DNA from: Globisporangium splendens
Lineage: Eukaryota; Oomycota; Peronosporomycetes; Pythiales; Pythiaceae
Length of the DNA stretch: 64,000 nt
Assembly: GCA_006386115.1 (NCBI GenBank)
Contig: VFIW01000046.1
Span: 124,001-188,000, forward strand
Direction of reading: 5' to 3'
Shown here piece by piece: positions 43,436 to 54,700 of the stretch (position 1 is the stretch's first letter; each line of letters opens with the position of its first letter). Below the pieces are notes generated by a model. That model was given only the letters and a program-made list of their open reading frames with translations, was not told the DNA's origin and searched no databases. The position numbers were made by a program, and so were the translations under genes.

Positions 43436-46045
43436 CTACTTGGCAAAGATGACGGTGTCGCGCTTGGAGCGCGCGATGACGTTGCCCTTTTCGTCGCGGG
43501 CGCCCGGTGCGGCCTTGGCGCACGGGTGGTTCGCCAGCTCCTGCGGGACAGGCATGTTAGTGGACACGAGGTACTGCTTCAGGTCGTACATGATCTCCTC
43601 ATCGTCGTCCGTGAGCAGCGAGATGGCGATGCCTTCCTTGCCCGCACGACCCGTACGACCAATGCGATGCGTGTAACTCTGGATCTTGGACGGCAGGTCG
43701 TAGTTGACGACGTGCGTGACGTCGGGGATATCAAGTCCTCGCCCAGCCACGTCGGTGGCCACGAGCACGTCGCAGTAGCCCTCGCGGAAGCCCCTCAGAC
43801 TCTCCTCACGCTGGTCCTGCGACTTGCCACCATGCAGGATCGTGATGCGGAAGCCCTCGTGCGATAGCATCTTGGCCACGACGTCACACTCCTTCTTGAT
43901 GTTGACGAACACGATGATCTTGGGACCGTCGACCATGCGCTCTTTGCGCGAGCGCTGCTGCGGCTGCTGATCGGCGTCACGCAAAATGCCGTTGAGGACC
44001 TCGACGAGCTTGGGCTTTTTCTTGCTCGAGCGCATGAACAGCACGCGCTGATCGATGCGCTTGTTCTTGCCCGAGTCCTCGTCACCAATCTTGACGATTG
44101 CCGGGTGCCGCAGGAACGTCTTTGCGAGCCGCTCGACCTCGGTCGGCATCGTCGCACTGAACATCGTCGTGACACGGAAGCGGTGGTCCTTGCCCGCGAC
44201 CGCGAGCGACAGCTGCTGCTCCATCTCCTCCTCGTTCTCCGACTTCAGCAGCGAGCCCATGTTCTCGAGCACGGCGACGACCTGCGGCTCAAAGCCCATG
44301 TCGATCATGCGATCGGCTTCGTCCAACACGACGTAGTTACACTGGTTGAGCACCAGGTAGTGGTTCTCGAGGCAGTCCATTAGACGACCTGGAGTCCCAA
44401 TGATGATGTCTACGCCCTCACGCAGCTTGAACGCCTGGTCCTCGATGCTCTGGCCACCGACCACGGACAGCGTCTTGATCGGGTGTTCACCCTTCTCAGG
44501 GACGCCGATCATCGTGTGTTTGCACAATTTGATTGCTTCCTGCTCGATTTGTAGCGCGAGTTCGCGTGTCGGCGCCATCACGAGCGCCAGCGGCCCCTGT
44601 TCGCTCGTGCGACTCACGTTCATCGGCGGCAGACTGTAGATGTACGCGATGATCGGGATCATGAACGCCGCGGTCTTACCGGAACCGGTCTCTGCGATGC
44701 CGATGATATCGCGACGCTGCAGCCCGATCGGGATGGACTGCATCTGGATCGGTGATGGTCGTTCGAAACCGAGCTCTGCGATCGCCTTGAACACAGCGTC
44801 GGGAAGACCGGCGGCCTCAGACCACTTGCGCAGCGGATTCGGCGCCTTGCCACCCTTGATCGTGATGTCAAAGTCTTCGCGGAAGATGCGCCAGTCACGC
44901 TCGCGCATCGCGTCCAGCGGCTTCTCGGACCAGTGTGTGCCCATGGTCTGCGCCTCGCGGGTCACGAGCTCCTTCATGCGGTCCCTCTCGCGGTCCTGCA
45001 TGCTGCGCATCGCGCGCTCACGCTCACGCTGTCGGTCCTCCAGCTGCTCTTTCGTGAGCTCCTCGTTCTGCTCGTCGGCGAGTCGGTGCTCGCGCTGTCG
45101 CTTTTGCGACAGTTCGTTCAGGAACGAGTTGTTCTTCCGCTGCTCGCGCATGTCGACGCCCGCGCGGTAGCCGCGTCCATAGAGCAGGTTGACGTCGAGC
45201 CGCTTGGCGTACAACGGGTTCAGATCCGTCGACGTGTCCTCCGTCGGCTCCCAGTCAAACTGGTAGTTCTTGGCGAACTTCTCGCTGGCTTTGGCCATTT
45301 TCTTCTTCTGCGTCTTCTTGCCGAGGTACTGATCCTTGATGGCTTGGATGATCTTCTCGTCGTGGGGCTCCACGCGCTGCTGCTGCGATGAGGAGGAGGA
45401 AGACAACGGCGTAGCGTCTCGCGGCCCACTCGCTACCATCGTGCGATGAGAAGAACCAGTATCCCGATCTCTTTCACCTCTGGAAGAGCGACTCGCGCCG
45501 TTGTCTCGACTGTCGCGTCGCGGATTATTCCGCTCATCGCGCTGTCGCTGCAGGAACTGACGCCGCGCGTCTTCGGTCTCCTTGCGCTGACGGTCCATCT
45601 CCTGCCGCTTCTTCTCGAGTCGCTCGAGCGCCTCTTTCTGACGCTGCTCCTTAGAGCGGAACACCACTTTCGCTTCCGCTGTGTCGTTCGCTTTCGTTCC
45701 GGCACTCAACCCATCGCCGAGCTTCACCGGCACCTTGCGCGCAGCAGAAGCGCTCGGCGTTTCCGATGGTTCAGCATCTGTAGATTTACCCTCTGCCGCT
45801 AGCTTCCGTTCTGCGGCGCGCTTGGCTGCGCGCTCTTCGGCCAACTGCGCGATTCTCGCGATGCGCTCGGCCTCCTCACGGTCGATTCCGTCTGGCAACG
45901 CATGCGACGGGGACGCATCGCGCGGCGCCGAGCGGGATCGGGAGCGACGGGAATGGCGACTGCTACTGGATGCGGTCGGCCGCTTCCGGTCCGCCGACCG
46001 CGAGCGGCTTCGCGAATAGGAGCGTCCGCGCTTCCGAGCCTCCAT
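43436..46045 (-). CDS. PRP28: DEAD-box RNA helicase PRP28/DDX23, U5 snRNP (869 aa)
   Basis: A single exon. Residues 1-60 are an Arg/Ser-rich domain and 60-330 charged helices. The helicase core then shows every motif: the Q motif in GFERPSPIQMQ, AETGSGKT (Walker A), PTRELALQ, TPGRL, VLDEADRMIDMGFEPQ, FSATMP, VATDVAGRGLDIP and HRIGRTGRAG. The RS domain and the region with YGRGYRAGVD and WSEKPLDAM are characteristic of PRP28, which displaces U1 from the 5' splice site during spliceosome activation. The length matches metazoan DDX23 (about 820). Confidence 0.93.
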   Translation of the reverse strand: MEARKRGRSYSRSRSRSADRKRPTASSSSRHSRRSRSRSAPRDASPSHALPDGIDREEAERIARIAQLAEERAAKRAAERKLAAEGKSTDAEPSETPSASAARKVPVKLGDGLSAGTKANDTAEAKVVFRSKEQRQKEALERLEKKRQEMDRQRKETEDARRQFLQRQRDERNNPRRDSRDNGASRSSRGERDRDTGSSHRTMVASGPRDATPLSSSSSSQQQRVEPHDEKIIQAIKDQYLGKKTQKKKMAKASEKFAKNYQFDWEPTEDTSTDLNPLYAKRLDVNLLYGRGYRAGVDMREQRKNNSFLNELSQKRQREHRLADEQNEELTKEQLEDRQRERERAMRSMQDRERDRMKELVTREAQTMGTHWSEKPLDAMRERDWRIFREDFDITIKGGKAPNPLRKWSEAAGLPDAVFKAIAELGFERPSPIQMQSIPIGLQRRDIIGIAETGSGKTAAFMIPIIAYIYSLPPMNVSRTSEQGPLALVMAPTRELALQIEQEAIKLCKHTMIGVPEKGEHPIKTLSVVGGQSIEDQAFKLREGVDIIIGTPGRLMDCLENHYLVLNQCNYVVLDEADRMIDMGFEPQVVAVLENMGSLLKSENEEEMEQQLSLAVAGKDHRFRVTTMFSATMPTEVERLAKTFLRHPAIVKIGDEDSGKNKRIDQRVLFMRSSKKKPKLVEVLNGILRDADQQPQQRSRKERMVDGPKIIVFVNIKKECDVVAKMLSHEGFRITILHGGKSQDQREESLRGFREGYCDVLVATDVAGRGLDIPDVTHVVNYDLPSKIQSYTHRIGRTGRAGKEGIAISLLTDDDEEIMYDLKQYLVSTNMPVPQELANHPCAKAAPGARDEKGNVIARSKRDTVIFAK

Positions 46046-46507
46046 TCTGATGTGGTGTTCTTTTTGTTGGTTTCTGCTGCTGTGTGTGCAATCCTGCAGA
46101 TGTAGAGGTGGTTCGTAACTTCTAAAACAACAGACAAATGCACCCAGCCTACATCGGATATATGCTGCAAAATATCACACCAAACGAAAACGGTCACAAG
46201 ATCAAACAGTATGGCACACTTTAATCCACCTGTTAAAAGAGCACGAAGTGGATGGTGTCGGGTTGTGTAGTCGGTGGCATGATAAACTGCCACCGACCCA
46301 CTTCCTCACTGTAATCCTCAAAACCCGCACCCATTGAATAACCGAGCACTCCATCAAACCTTCGTTTTCCACCAATCAGAAGCGCCCCCCAGCTTCAATC
46401 ACATGATGCGCATACCCAAGCAGAGGCTGAAGTGAGCTCCTCATTCGCAAATTTTCGCCGAAAGACGCAGACCTCATCACAAGACTCCCCTCCAACACAC
46501 ACGCAAG
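46046..46507. other. divergent intergenic region
   Basis: No gene is seen between the divergent helicase and lactonase-type genes. Confidence 0.5.
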
Positions 46508-47614
46508 ATGAGCGAGACGGTGACGCTGTTCGTGGGCACGTACTCGCGCAAAGAGGGCCACGTGGACGGCCAAGGCAAGGGCGTGTACGCGTTCCAGTTC
46601 GATCTGCTCACAGGCGCTCTCACGCCGCTCGGGCTCCAGCACGAGGTCGGCATCAACCCGACGTATCTCGCGGGAACCAAGGACGCGCTCTACGTGATCC
46701 AAGAGTGCGACGAGCCGCTCGAGAGCGATGCGTCCAGCTTGACCGGATACGTCTCGGCGCTGCGCATCGGTGACAATGGCAAGTTGACGCTTTTGAACCG
46801 ATTGGAGACGCGCGGCACGTTCCCGTGCCACGTCAGCGTGAACGCGGACCAGGATCTCGTCGCGGTCTCGAATTACGGCGGCGGTTCCGTGGCGTTGTAC
46901 TCGGTCAACGCAGACGGATCGCTTGCGGAATTGTCCGATTTGCACCAGTTCGAAGGTGCGAGTCTCGCGGTGCCTGATCGCCAGGAAGCGCCGCACCTCC
47001 ACAGTTCGTCGTGGGCACCAAACGGAAACTACTTGTTTGGCTCGGACTTGGGCAACGATCGCGTGGCGCAGTTCGCCGTGGATGATGCCACAAAGAAGCT
47101 TGTGCCTAACCCGCACAGTGCGTTCGCTGTTCGTCCCGCTGGCTCGGGTCCTCGCCACTTGGCCATCCACGCGTCCCTCAACGTCGCGTACGTGGCCGAC
47201 GAGCTTTCCAACACGGTCGGGGTGCACAAGTATGACGCTGCAACGGGTACACTCTCCGCGGAACCGATTCAAAACATCTCGACGCTGCCGTCGGACTACA
47301 CTGGCGCTGGCTCGTGTGCGGATATCCACATCGCGGGCGACTTCGTGTACGTGTCAACACGCTTCCACGACCACATCGCGATCTACCGTATCAACAGCGA
47401 GGACAACGGCAAGCTCTTACTGGTCGGCTTCGAGTCGACGCGTGGCAAGGTGCCGCGCAATTTTTTGGTGTTCCGCAACTTTTTGCTCGTCGCGAACCAG
47501 GACACGAACAACATCGAAGTGTTCCACATCGACGCCATCAGCGGCAAGCTGGTGTTCACGGGCACGTCAGCTGAGTGTCCGACGCCCGTGTCGCTGTTCA
47601 TCCCGCCACAGTAA
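46508..47614 (+). CDS. lactonase-type seven-bladed beta-propeller, copy 1 (368 aa)
   Basis: A single exon of the 6-phosphogluconolactonase (YbhE/PF10282) propeller family. LFVGTYSRKEGHVDGQGKG opens blade 1. FPCHVSVNADQDLVAVSNYGGGSV, HSSSWAPNG, GSGPRHLAIH and TRGKVPRNF are the repeated blade motifs, with catalytic-region residues R and H conserved. In bacteria the family hydrolyses 6-phosphogluconolactone; related eukaryotic proteins act on other lactones. Copy 2 follows in tandem, with nearly identical N-terminal DNA. Confidence 0.85.
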   Translation: MSETVTLFVGTYSRKEGHVDGQGKGVYAFQFDLLTGALTPLGLQHEVGINPTYLAGTKDALYVIQECDEPLESDASSLTGYVSALRIGDNGKLTLLNRLETRGTFPCHVSVNADQDLVAVSNYGGGSVALYSVNADGSLAELSDLHQFEGASLAVPDRQEAPHLHSSSWAPNGNYLFGSDLGNDRVAQFAVDDATKKLVPNPHSAFAVRPAGSGPRHLAIHASLNVAYVADELSNTVGVHKYDAATGTLSAEPIQNISTLPSDYTGAGSCADIHIAGDFVYVSTRFHDHIAIYRINSEDNGKLLLVGFESTRGKVPRNFLVFRNFLLVANQDTNNIEVFHIDAISGKLVFTGTSAECPTPVSLFIPPQ

Positions 47615-47719
47615 ATGCGCAATAGACGTTCGTTCCGTTCCGTAACAGAGAAGCATTCGAACTGCACTCGATGTGAATAAAGCTCCCTCCCTCATTGAAC
47701 GTAATAGCCCAATCAAAAT

Positions 47720-47832
47720 GGATCCGCCTTCCTAAGAGCGGATCCACTTGCGAATGGACGCTCCGCTCGTCCGCTCCGCCCATCCGCTGTGCTGATCCGC
47801 TCCACTTCCTGTCCGCTCCGCTCGTCCGCCCC
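47720..47832. promoter_or_regulatory. TCCGC-rich repeat block before copy 2
   Basis: Nine copies of TCCGC occur in about 110 bases, including a double TCCGCTCCGC. The block opens with the inverted pair GGATCCGC (47720-47727) and GCGGATCC (47738-47745). It lies 67-180 bp before the start of copy 2, with an AT-rich TATAAT-like word at about 47856. Copy 1 has no such block. Confidence 0.55.
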
Positions 47833-47898
47833 TCCTTTCCCACAGACCAAATCAGCTATAATAGGGAGACACACAAGACAAGCGCAAGGCAAGGAAGG

Positions 47899-49062
47899 AT
47901 GAGCGAGACGGTGACGCTGTTCGTGGGCACGTACTCGCGCAAGGAGTTCTTCGTGGACGGCCAGGGCAAGGGCGTGTACGCGTTCCAGTTCGATCTGCTC
48001 ACAGGCGCGCTCGCGCCGCTCGGGCTGCAGGCGGAGACCGGCATCAACCCCGCGTTCGTGTGCGGCACCAAGAACACGCTCTACGTGATCAACGAGTGCG
48101 ACGAGCCGCTTAAAAACGCAGAGACTGCTACCATCGATGGCGACAATGCGGCTTCTCCGTCGCCTCAGAAGACGGGGTACGTGTCGGCGCTGCGCATCGG
48201 CGAGAACGGACACGACTTGACGCTGTTGAACCAGTGGGAGACTCGCGGCTCGTTCCCGTGCCACGTCAGCGTGAACCCCAGCGAGGACTTCCTGACCGTG
48301 TCCAACTATGGTGGCGGCTCCGTCGCTGTGTTCCCCATCAATGCGGACGGGTCTTTGGCGCCACTCTCGGACTTGCAGCAGTTCTCTGGCGCGAGTCTCG
48401 TTGTGCCTGACCGCCAGGACGCCGCGCACATGCACAGCACGACCTGGGTGCCCAACACGAACTACGCGTTCTCAGCGGACTTGGGCAATGACCGCATCGC
48501 GCAGTTTGAGCTCCAGAAGGAGACCAAGAGGCTGATGCTGAACGCCACGTTTGCGACGCGTCCTGGTGGTTCAGGTCCTCGTCACATGGCCATCCACTCG
48601 GGTCTCAACGTCGCGTACGTGCTCGATGAGCTCTCAAGCACGATCGGCGTGCACACGTATGATGCCGCGACAGGCACGCTCTCGACGACCGCGATCCAGG
48701 ACATTTCAACGATCCCAGAGGACTTCGCGGACGTCAGCATGCCTGCCGACATCCACCTGTCGACGTGCTGCAACTTTGTGTACGCGTCGAACCGCGGCCA
48801 CGACAGCATCGCAGTCTACCGCATCAACCACGGCCACGAGGACGAGGCTGACCGCGGCAAGCTGACGCTGATCGAGATCGCGTCGACGCGTGGCAAGACG
48901 CCGCGCAACTTCCTGATCTTCCGCAACTTTCTGCTCGCTGCGAACCAGGACACGAACACCATCGAGGTATTCCATATCGACGCCATCAGCGGCAAGTTGG
49001 CGTTCACGGGCACGTCAGCTGAGTGTCCGACGCCCGTGTCGTTGTTCATTCCCCCGCAATAG
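47899..49062 (+). CDS. lactonase-type beta-propeller, copy 2 (387 aa)
   Basis: Tandem paralogue of copy 1 with the same N-terminal start (MSETVTLFVGTYSRKE) and the same C-terminal end (TSAECPTPVSLFIPPQ). It differs by a short insert after EPL (residues about 74-94, KNAETATIDGDNAASPSPQK) and by divergence in the middle blades. The near-identical ends with diverged middle suggest either strong end constraint or local gene conversion. The start is the ATG shared with copy 1, not the upstream open frame. Confidence 0.86.
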   Translation: MSETVTLFVGTYSRKEFFVDGQGKGVYAFQFDLLTGALAPLGLQAETGINPAFVCGTKNTLYVINECDEPLKNAETATIDGDNAASPSPQKTGYVSALRIGENGHDLTLLNQWETRGSFPCHVSVNPSEDFLTVSNYGGGSVAVFPINADGSLAPLSDLQQFSGASLVVPDRQDAAHMHSTTWVPNTNYAFSADLGNDRIAQFELQKETKRLMLNATFATRPGGSGPRHMAIHSGLNVAYVLDELSSTIGVHTYDAATGTLSTTAIQDISTIPEDFADVSMPADIHLSTCCNFVYASNRGHDSIAVYRINHGHEDEADRGKLTLIEIASTRGKTPRNFLIFRNFLLAANQDTNTIEVFHIDAISGKLAFTGTSAECPTPVSLFIPPQ

Positions 49063-49221
49063 CATGGAGAAGTAGATCCAGGTATACAAGCGGATCAATG
49101 TTAAGGAGAGTTTTGCAGCTCAAATGTGTTCGTTGGAGTTACGACATTCTATTTATTGTTGCGATGTTGACCTCCCAGCAGCTCTTCGTTTTCTCCACTA
49201 GCCTTCAGCAAAAAGCGCAAA

Positions 49222-50495
49222 ATGCCTCGTGCTGCAGGGAATGGCGCTGGCGGCGACCGCGTCTGGTGCAGAGACGTCAATGACAAGCGCCGATGCGAGC
49301 CTCACGACTCCAAAATCGTCACGGCGCTCGCTGCGTACACGCCAACGCACTCGTTTCGACGCGATCTGCTCGCGTACTGCAGACTCGTGGGCGTGATGCC
49401 GCATCCGAAGCTTTTGCCCATGCACCCAGATGAAGAGGAAGCCCAGGGTGCCGAGACGAACTCTAGCACCTCGACATCGGGGAATTCGTTGTATGACTTG
49501 ACTGAGACCGAGGATGTCACCATCAAGAACTGGCAATTGGACCACGGCAACTGCGAGGGACTCTGCTTTGCACTTGCGCTGTGTCCGAAAATCCACTCCG
49601 TCTGGTACGCTAAGGCAGTTGTGCTCACTTTATGCGGTTGTGTTGGGAGCTTCACCTGTGTTCGTCTCGCTTTGCAGCTTGTTCAATGTCCAACTGGACT
49701 TGACGCAACTCGCGCTCGTATGCGACGCGATCCCAAAGACCAAAGTGCAAAGTCTGCAGCTCGAGTGGGACTGTAGTGTCCTCGTGAACGAGACGCTCGA
49801 TTCTAAGGAAGCAGCTTTCCCAGCCGCAGCGGAACCCCCTGATCCAGAACAACCTGCTGTTGCGCCTGTCGCTAAGGACCATAGTACGGTGTATGCTCGG
49901 CTGCTGGATGCCCACTCGCCGCTTGTGTGTCTCTCTTTGCGCGCCAATGGAATCACGTCCAATGGCGCGATCGAATTGGCAACGGCCCTGCGCCACAACA
50001 CAACACTCCAGAGCCTCAACCCGTTCCAGAATCAAATCGGCGACGAAGGTGCATTGGCGATCGCCCACGCGTTGCCGTACAACACCACACTCAAGACGAT
50101 CTCTGTGGCGAACAATGGGATCACTGGTGAAAGGTACGCTACGGACAAAATCCACTTGACTATCAGAGCAGAAGAACTCACCTCGTTTCTTTCACTCCCT
50201 GTTTGCAGTGCCAAAGCATTGATTTGCGCGATCACGCAGTACGAAGCGCCTGCGTCGCTCCTCAAAGAAATCGAAGACACCGAGAGCAAGATCCAAGCGG
50301 AAGTGAGTGAATCTCCATCTCTGAATCTCCATCCCTGGGTGCCAACTTCCAATGTCTATTTGTATCGTACATGCGTAGATCGACCACGCCAAGAAAGCCA
50401 AGAAGAAGATCGATCGTCATACTGCGATGCAGAACCTCGGGCTCCCAATCATCCACCAGCGCGGTCGAAAGCTCTCGGAGTTCATCCTGCTCTGA
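49222..50495 (+). CDS. leucine-rich-repeat (RNase-inhibitor-like) protein (349 aa)
   Basis: Four exons (49222-49604, 49678-50133, 50209-50302, 50379-50495) add up to an intact frame of 349 residues. Repeats of about 28 residues are visible: SLRANGITSNGAIELATAL, LQSLNPFQNQIGDEGALAIA and ISVANNGITGE. The C-terminal region is a Lys-rich helix. RNase-inhibitor-type LRRs mediate binding. Ciliary relatives exist (LRRC34/TCTE1 type), so a link to the damaged axonemal genes is possible, but this copy shows no lesion. Confidence 0.75.
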
Positions 50496-50570
50496 TAAAT
50501 AGAGAGAAACGAAGTCAAATAAATCAAACAAACGGCTTGATGAGAAACGTTGTTTGGATATTTGACCGTG

Positions 50571-51344
50571 TTAGGATTCCTTCATATCATGAGAGAGAGG
50601 CTGCTCTTCTGGTAACTCGAGCGCGATCTTCTTGAGCATGTACGGGTACACCCACTTTAACCCGACCAGCAGCAGAAACACGAGCCATACGACCAGTACC
50701 AGCGTATCGTAAGGAAACGCGCCGAACAGCATTTCCTCCACGACGATGTCAAAGACGCACTCGCGAGTCGAGAGGTCAATCGTCGGGGAGACGCCTTCGA
50801 CTTCGGCACGCAACGAGATGTCGAGCGTCACTTTGCTGCCGGCAATACCTGTCTTCCCGCCACTCTCGCCGTTCTGCTGTAAATCGAGTCTATAAGCGTT
50901 GATGTTGATGGAATGGACCGGATCCTTTCCTAGTGCCTGGAGAAGCAGTTCATGCGGACGGAGCCGCAACTTCGCCGTGTTCAAGATGCGTCTTCGCACG
51001 CGCATCGTGCCTTTCATAACACCAGGCACGGGAGACGCATCGGCGATGGACACTGGCGGGGGAAGCAGCACTTCTTCGACCTCAAGGAAGAACTCGGTCG
51101 GGATCGTCGCGGGATACGACACCTTGACGTCATACACCTTGCGTGGATCCAGGTCGTGCACTCGGTAGTGCTGTGTGTCTCCGCAGCGCAATCGTTCACC
51201 GGGACGCGGGGTCTCAGGGTACAGGTGGAGAAGATCATCCACGGATTCAGCTACTGCGCGTAGACCGAAGACGTGGGAGCTCCATGCTGAGCAGCAGAGC
51301 AGGATCGCGACGCAGCGCGCCAGCGTAAACGTCGAGGAGCTCAT
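50571..51344 (-). CDS. type I membrane protein, ER/secretory, unknown function (257 aa)
   Basis: A single exon. Residues 1-27 form a signal peptide (VAILLCCSAW then HVFG). Residues 30-210 are a beta-rich luminal domain. A single membrane helix lies at about residues 218-242 (LVLVVWLVFLLLVGLKW), followed by a short tail with acidic and Pro residues. I do not recognise the family. Its ATG overlaps the TGA of the small upstream frame by four bases (ATGA). Confidence 0.75.
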   Translation of the reverse strand: MSSSTFTLARCVAILLCCSAWSSHVFGLRAVAESVDDLLHLYPETPRPGERLRCGDTQHYRVHDLDPRKVYDVKVSYPATIPTEFFLEVEEVLLPPPVSIADASPVPGVMKGTMRVRRRILNTAKLRLRPHELLLQALGKDPVHSININAYRLDLQQNGESGGKTGIAGSKVTLDISLRAEVEGVSPTIDLSTRECVFDIVVEEMLFGAFPYDTLVLVVWLVFLLLVGLKWVYPYMLKKIALELPEEQPLSHDMKES

Positions 51345-51625
51345 GTCTTTTCTTCTTCTTCGTCGCTCTCTGTCATGAGCAGCTCCAAATGCGCTCCGCT
51401 AAGTGCGAATAGCCACCCGGATAATATCCACATTATCGCGTACAGTGAGTACCCTAAAATGTACGCATGCAGCCACTTCAACCGCATTAGATCCGCAGAG
51501 ACAAAGACGACGGCTCGCAATGCCTGACATGCAGCTTCAGGATCGCATGCGAGACTTTCTGTCGCTCGCGCAGCGAGAACCAATGGCTACAGTCCACCCT
51601 GTTCTGACTCTGACACTGGCCGCAT
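51341..51625 (-). CDS. tiny membrane protein (81 aa), 4-bp overlap with next gene
   Basis: Two exons (51625-51598, 51558-51341) joined by a 39-nt intron give 81 residues in frame. One or two hydrophobic helices lie at about residues 30-70 (YILGYSLYAIMWILSG), followed by the acidic end ESDEEEEKT. The stop TGA shares bases with the ATG of the 257-aa gene. It could instead be a 5' part of the same transcript. No family is recognised. Confidence 0.5.
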
Positions 51626-51792
51626 GCTCCTCACGCTGCAGCTGCGAAAAAAGTAAGTACAACCACAATCGACGCTGGACTGAGTTGACAGTCCCATTTG
51701 CCGGAAGCTTCCTTCTGATTTTTTCTGCGAGAACATTCTTGAAGCAAAAATCAGGGGGAAATGGATCATCTCACCGAATGGACCCTCCTCAC

Positions 51793-54700
51793 TCACATCT
51801 GCACTTGCGCGCGCAGAGTGATCTGCACTGTGCGGCTTTCCGAGTCACTGGCACCGGTGCCACCAACGCCTGTCTTTGGATTCCCAGTTGCCAACGGCCC
51901 ACCTGAGCCTGGCGGCTGTGGGAACTGGCGCCACTGGACACCTCCCCGTAAAGTGCAGATCGCGTGCACTTGAACCCACTGGGAGACGATCAGGTGTTTC
52001 TGTTTGCTGCGAAGAGCTGACTCGGCTGCGTCATGGTCTTCTGTCAAACTTTGCGGGTCGTTGAGCGTTGCCTGCACTTGGACTTGCTGGCCAGCAGCTA
52101 GCGTACCCTTCATTGGTTCGAGTGAAAACAGCTTTGCGTACTCGGGATGCGCAGGATTCTCAACCAGCACGAGCTCAAAGCTTCCAGCAGGTGGACTCGA
52201 TGCCGCGGTTTTTCCTCCTGATGCCGCTGTGGTATGGCTTTCATCGTCCGAGAGAGGCAATGTGCTGCCGATGATCAATGGCTGCATTGACGTGTGCCCT
52301 TCATCAAATGTGATAACAATCGTTGGTTGTGGCTTTCGCAGACCAGCTGTGAAGAGAGAGCTGGAGGAAGCCGTGCTGCCACCGGATGAAAGTTGGTTCA
52401 GACTGACACTCGGTGGCAGATCAAACGGGTCCTCGATCAGCGGCGGTGCAACAAGAGATGCTACACTCCTTGCTGACTCAGTCTTCGTAGCTGGTGACAA
52501 ATCCAGGAGCACTGGTGAGTACACATACAGTTGATCCTCCCAGCAGCGTCCAGTTAACGTCAAGAGGTGATTCTCCGACTCGTTCGGCACTTTTATTCGA
52601 AATTGCTGCTTGTAGTGCTTCGGCCGCTGAGCCATGGGATTGAATCCTACCTTGATGGCAAGGGTGCCTTGCGCTGGTATCATCGCGTCACTCGGCGTGA
52701 AAGTAAACACAGGAAGTCCATTGCTGCCTATGCTGGCTTCAGTGCTCTCTGGCCACAGTACGATCGAGTAGGTGAGCGGGAAAGAGCTTGCATTCGACAA
52801 GACAAGCTCGAGCACAGATTTGCTTCGCACCAGCACGTCCTTGAAGTCCAACCATCCATCAGGCGGTTGAATCGATAGACTTGGGTTGATCCCTTCTCCT
52901 CGAAGTGGTACACGGACTGCTCCAATTGATGGTGAGCTCAAGCACAATTCATCGTCGTATACGATTGGACTCTGTGGCTTGAATTCCATCTTGATCACAT
53001 GCGTGTCTCCACTCTTGATCGGGCGTAAGCTGTTCACCACCCGAAAGCCACCCAGGACGTGAAGTGGCTTTGATGCGATCACAATATCAGCTTTGCTGGC
53101 GTTGGTCAACTTTAAATCCATGACAAGGCTCTGACCGATGGCGACTTGGCTGTAATCCAATTTGGCTGGCTCAGCGAGCAATTTCGGCTCGATGGTCGTG
53201 GTCTCCACTTGAATAGCAAGCAATGGAGACGATGACAGGGTACCCTGGATGACACGTTCTTTCACGGTTTCTGCGCGACGAAAGCAGAGCACACTCCACC
53301 TGTGGTGGACGCTTCTTTCTTCAGGAGGTATCCCCAGCTGCCAAGGGGTTTCTTTGTCTCCTCCTTTGCCTACAAGCAATGCATTTCTCAGTGGCGGGAC
53401 AAGTGCTGTCGAGCTTCGATTCACATTCACGCTTGCTGCAGAAGCTGTACTCTTTGCCACGCTCACTTCCGAGACATTTGCTTTCAACTCATCACCTGCA
53501 TCGGCATCATCATTGCATGGGGGATTTGCAGGAAGAGATGCTTCGTACGTCCCCTCGGGGAGATCAAAGAGATCATCTGTCGGCGAGAACTCGATCTCAA
53601 TCCTCACACTCTTGCCTGGTTCAATGCGGCTCACCAACGGGCTAATACGCAGGAACTTGCCGGAGCCTTCTGGGAGCAGGAACTCCAGGTGTTGAGCTCT
53701 TTCCGAGATATTCGAGCACAGAATGCTGTGCGCTTGGCTCTGGCCGACTTGCGTCGCTCGAAGTTGCACGACATTATGCGAGAAAACCAATGGGATTGAG
53801 ATGCAATTGCCTGCGCAAGGCAAGTGGTACTCTTGGTTCAGCGAAGTGCGGACACTCAGCTTACTTTGCAACGGTATTGCCGTGCTCGGTTGGTAAATCA
53901 GCTTCACGGTCTTCTTCTCACGTGGCAGCAACGTACTTCCAACGCCACCTGCTGAATCTTCGACGCGAATCTCGGGTGGGAGCTTCATAAATCCAAAATG
54001 CTGAGGCACTCGGACCGTGTTTTCGATAGTCAGCACATGGAAAACACTGTGGCCAAGTGGGCAATCGCCAAAGTCAATTCGGTCCATCGAGAACATCAGC
54101 GACGCGCCAGTGAGACGTGCCACCAAGAGGAAAAACACTGGAACCACTTGGTCTGGAACGACAACTTGCACAGGGACTGCCATAAACCCTACTGCTTCGT
54201 TTCCAAAGCCCTTTCGTGCAATACGCTTCCACATTGAAGGCTGGGGGGCGAAATTTGATCTGAATCACGAACTTGCCGGGCTTTTCTGTCGCTGTTCCCA
54301 AAATCGAGGTTGACACCGAAATCGCTGTGGCTTCTTGGACGTAGCCCGTAGTCGGCGTGAATTCGACGAAGCCTTCCAGCGCTTTCGGCACGCGTAGTTG
54401 GACCTCGAGAGCTACTTTCCCTCGGTTGCAAATAATTAGTTGATGCCGATACAGTTTGTCGAATACACAGCACCTAAGTTCAACGTGTCTTCAGCAGTGG
54501 AAACAGGAACTTTCCTTGATTCTGCTCAGACCACGATCGACAATGGAGCTAGACTAGATTTGAGCTTGCTCCTGCTCTCCTGCTCGAATTCTACAGCAAA
54601 TAGTTGGTCTACAAGGGTCATCGAAGCAGCAGGCGTGAACGCAAATGCAAATGGAGTGCTCGAATACGGTGCAACGACCACACTTTGTGTGTCGTGCAGT

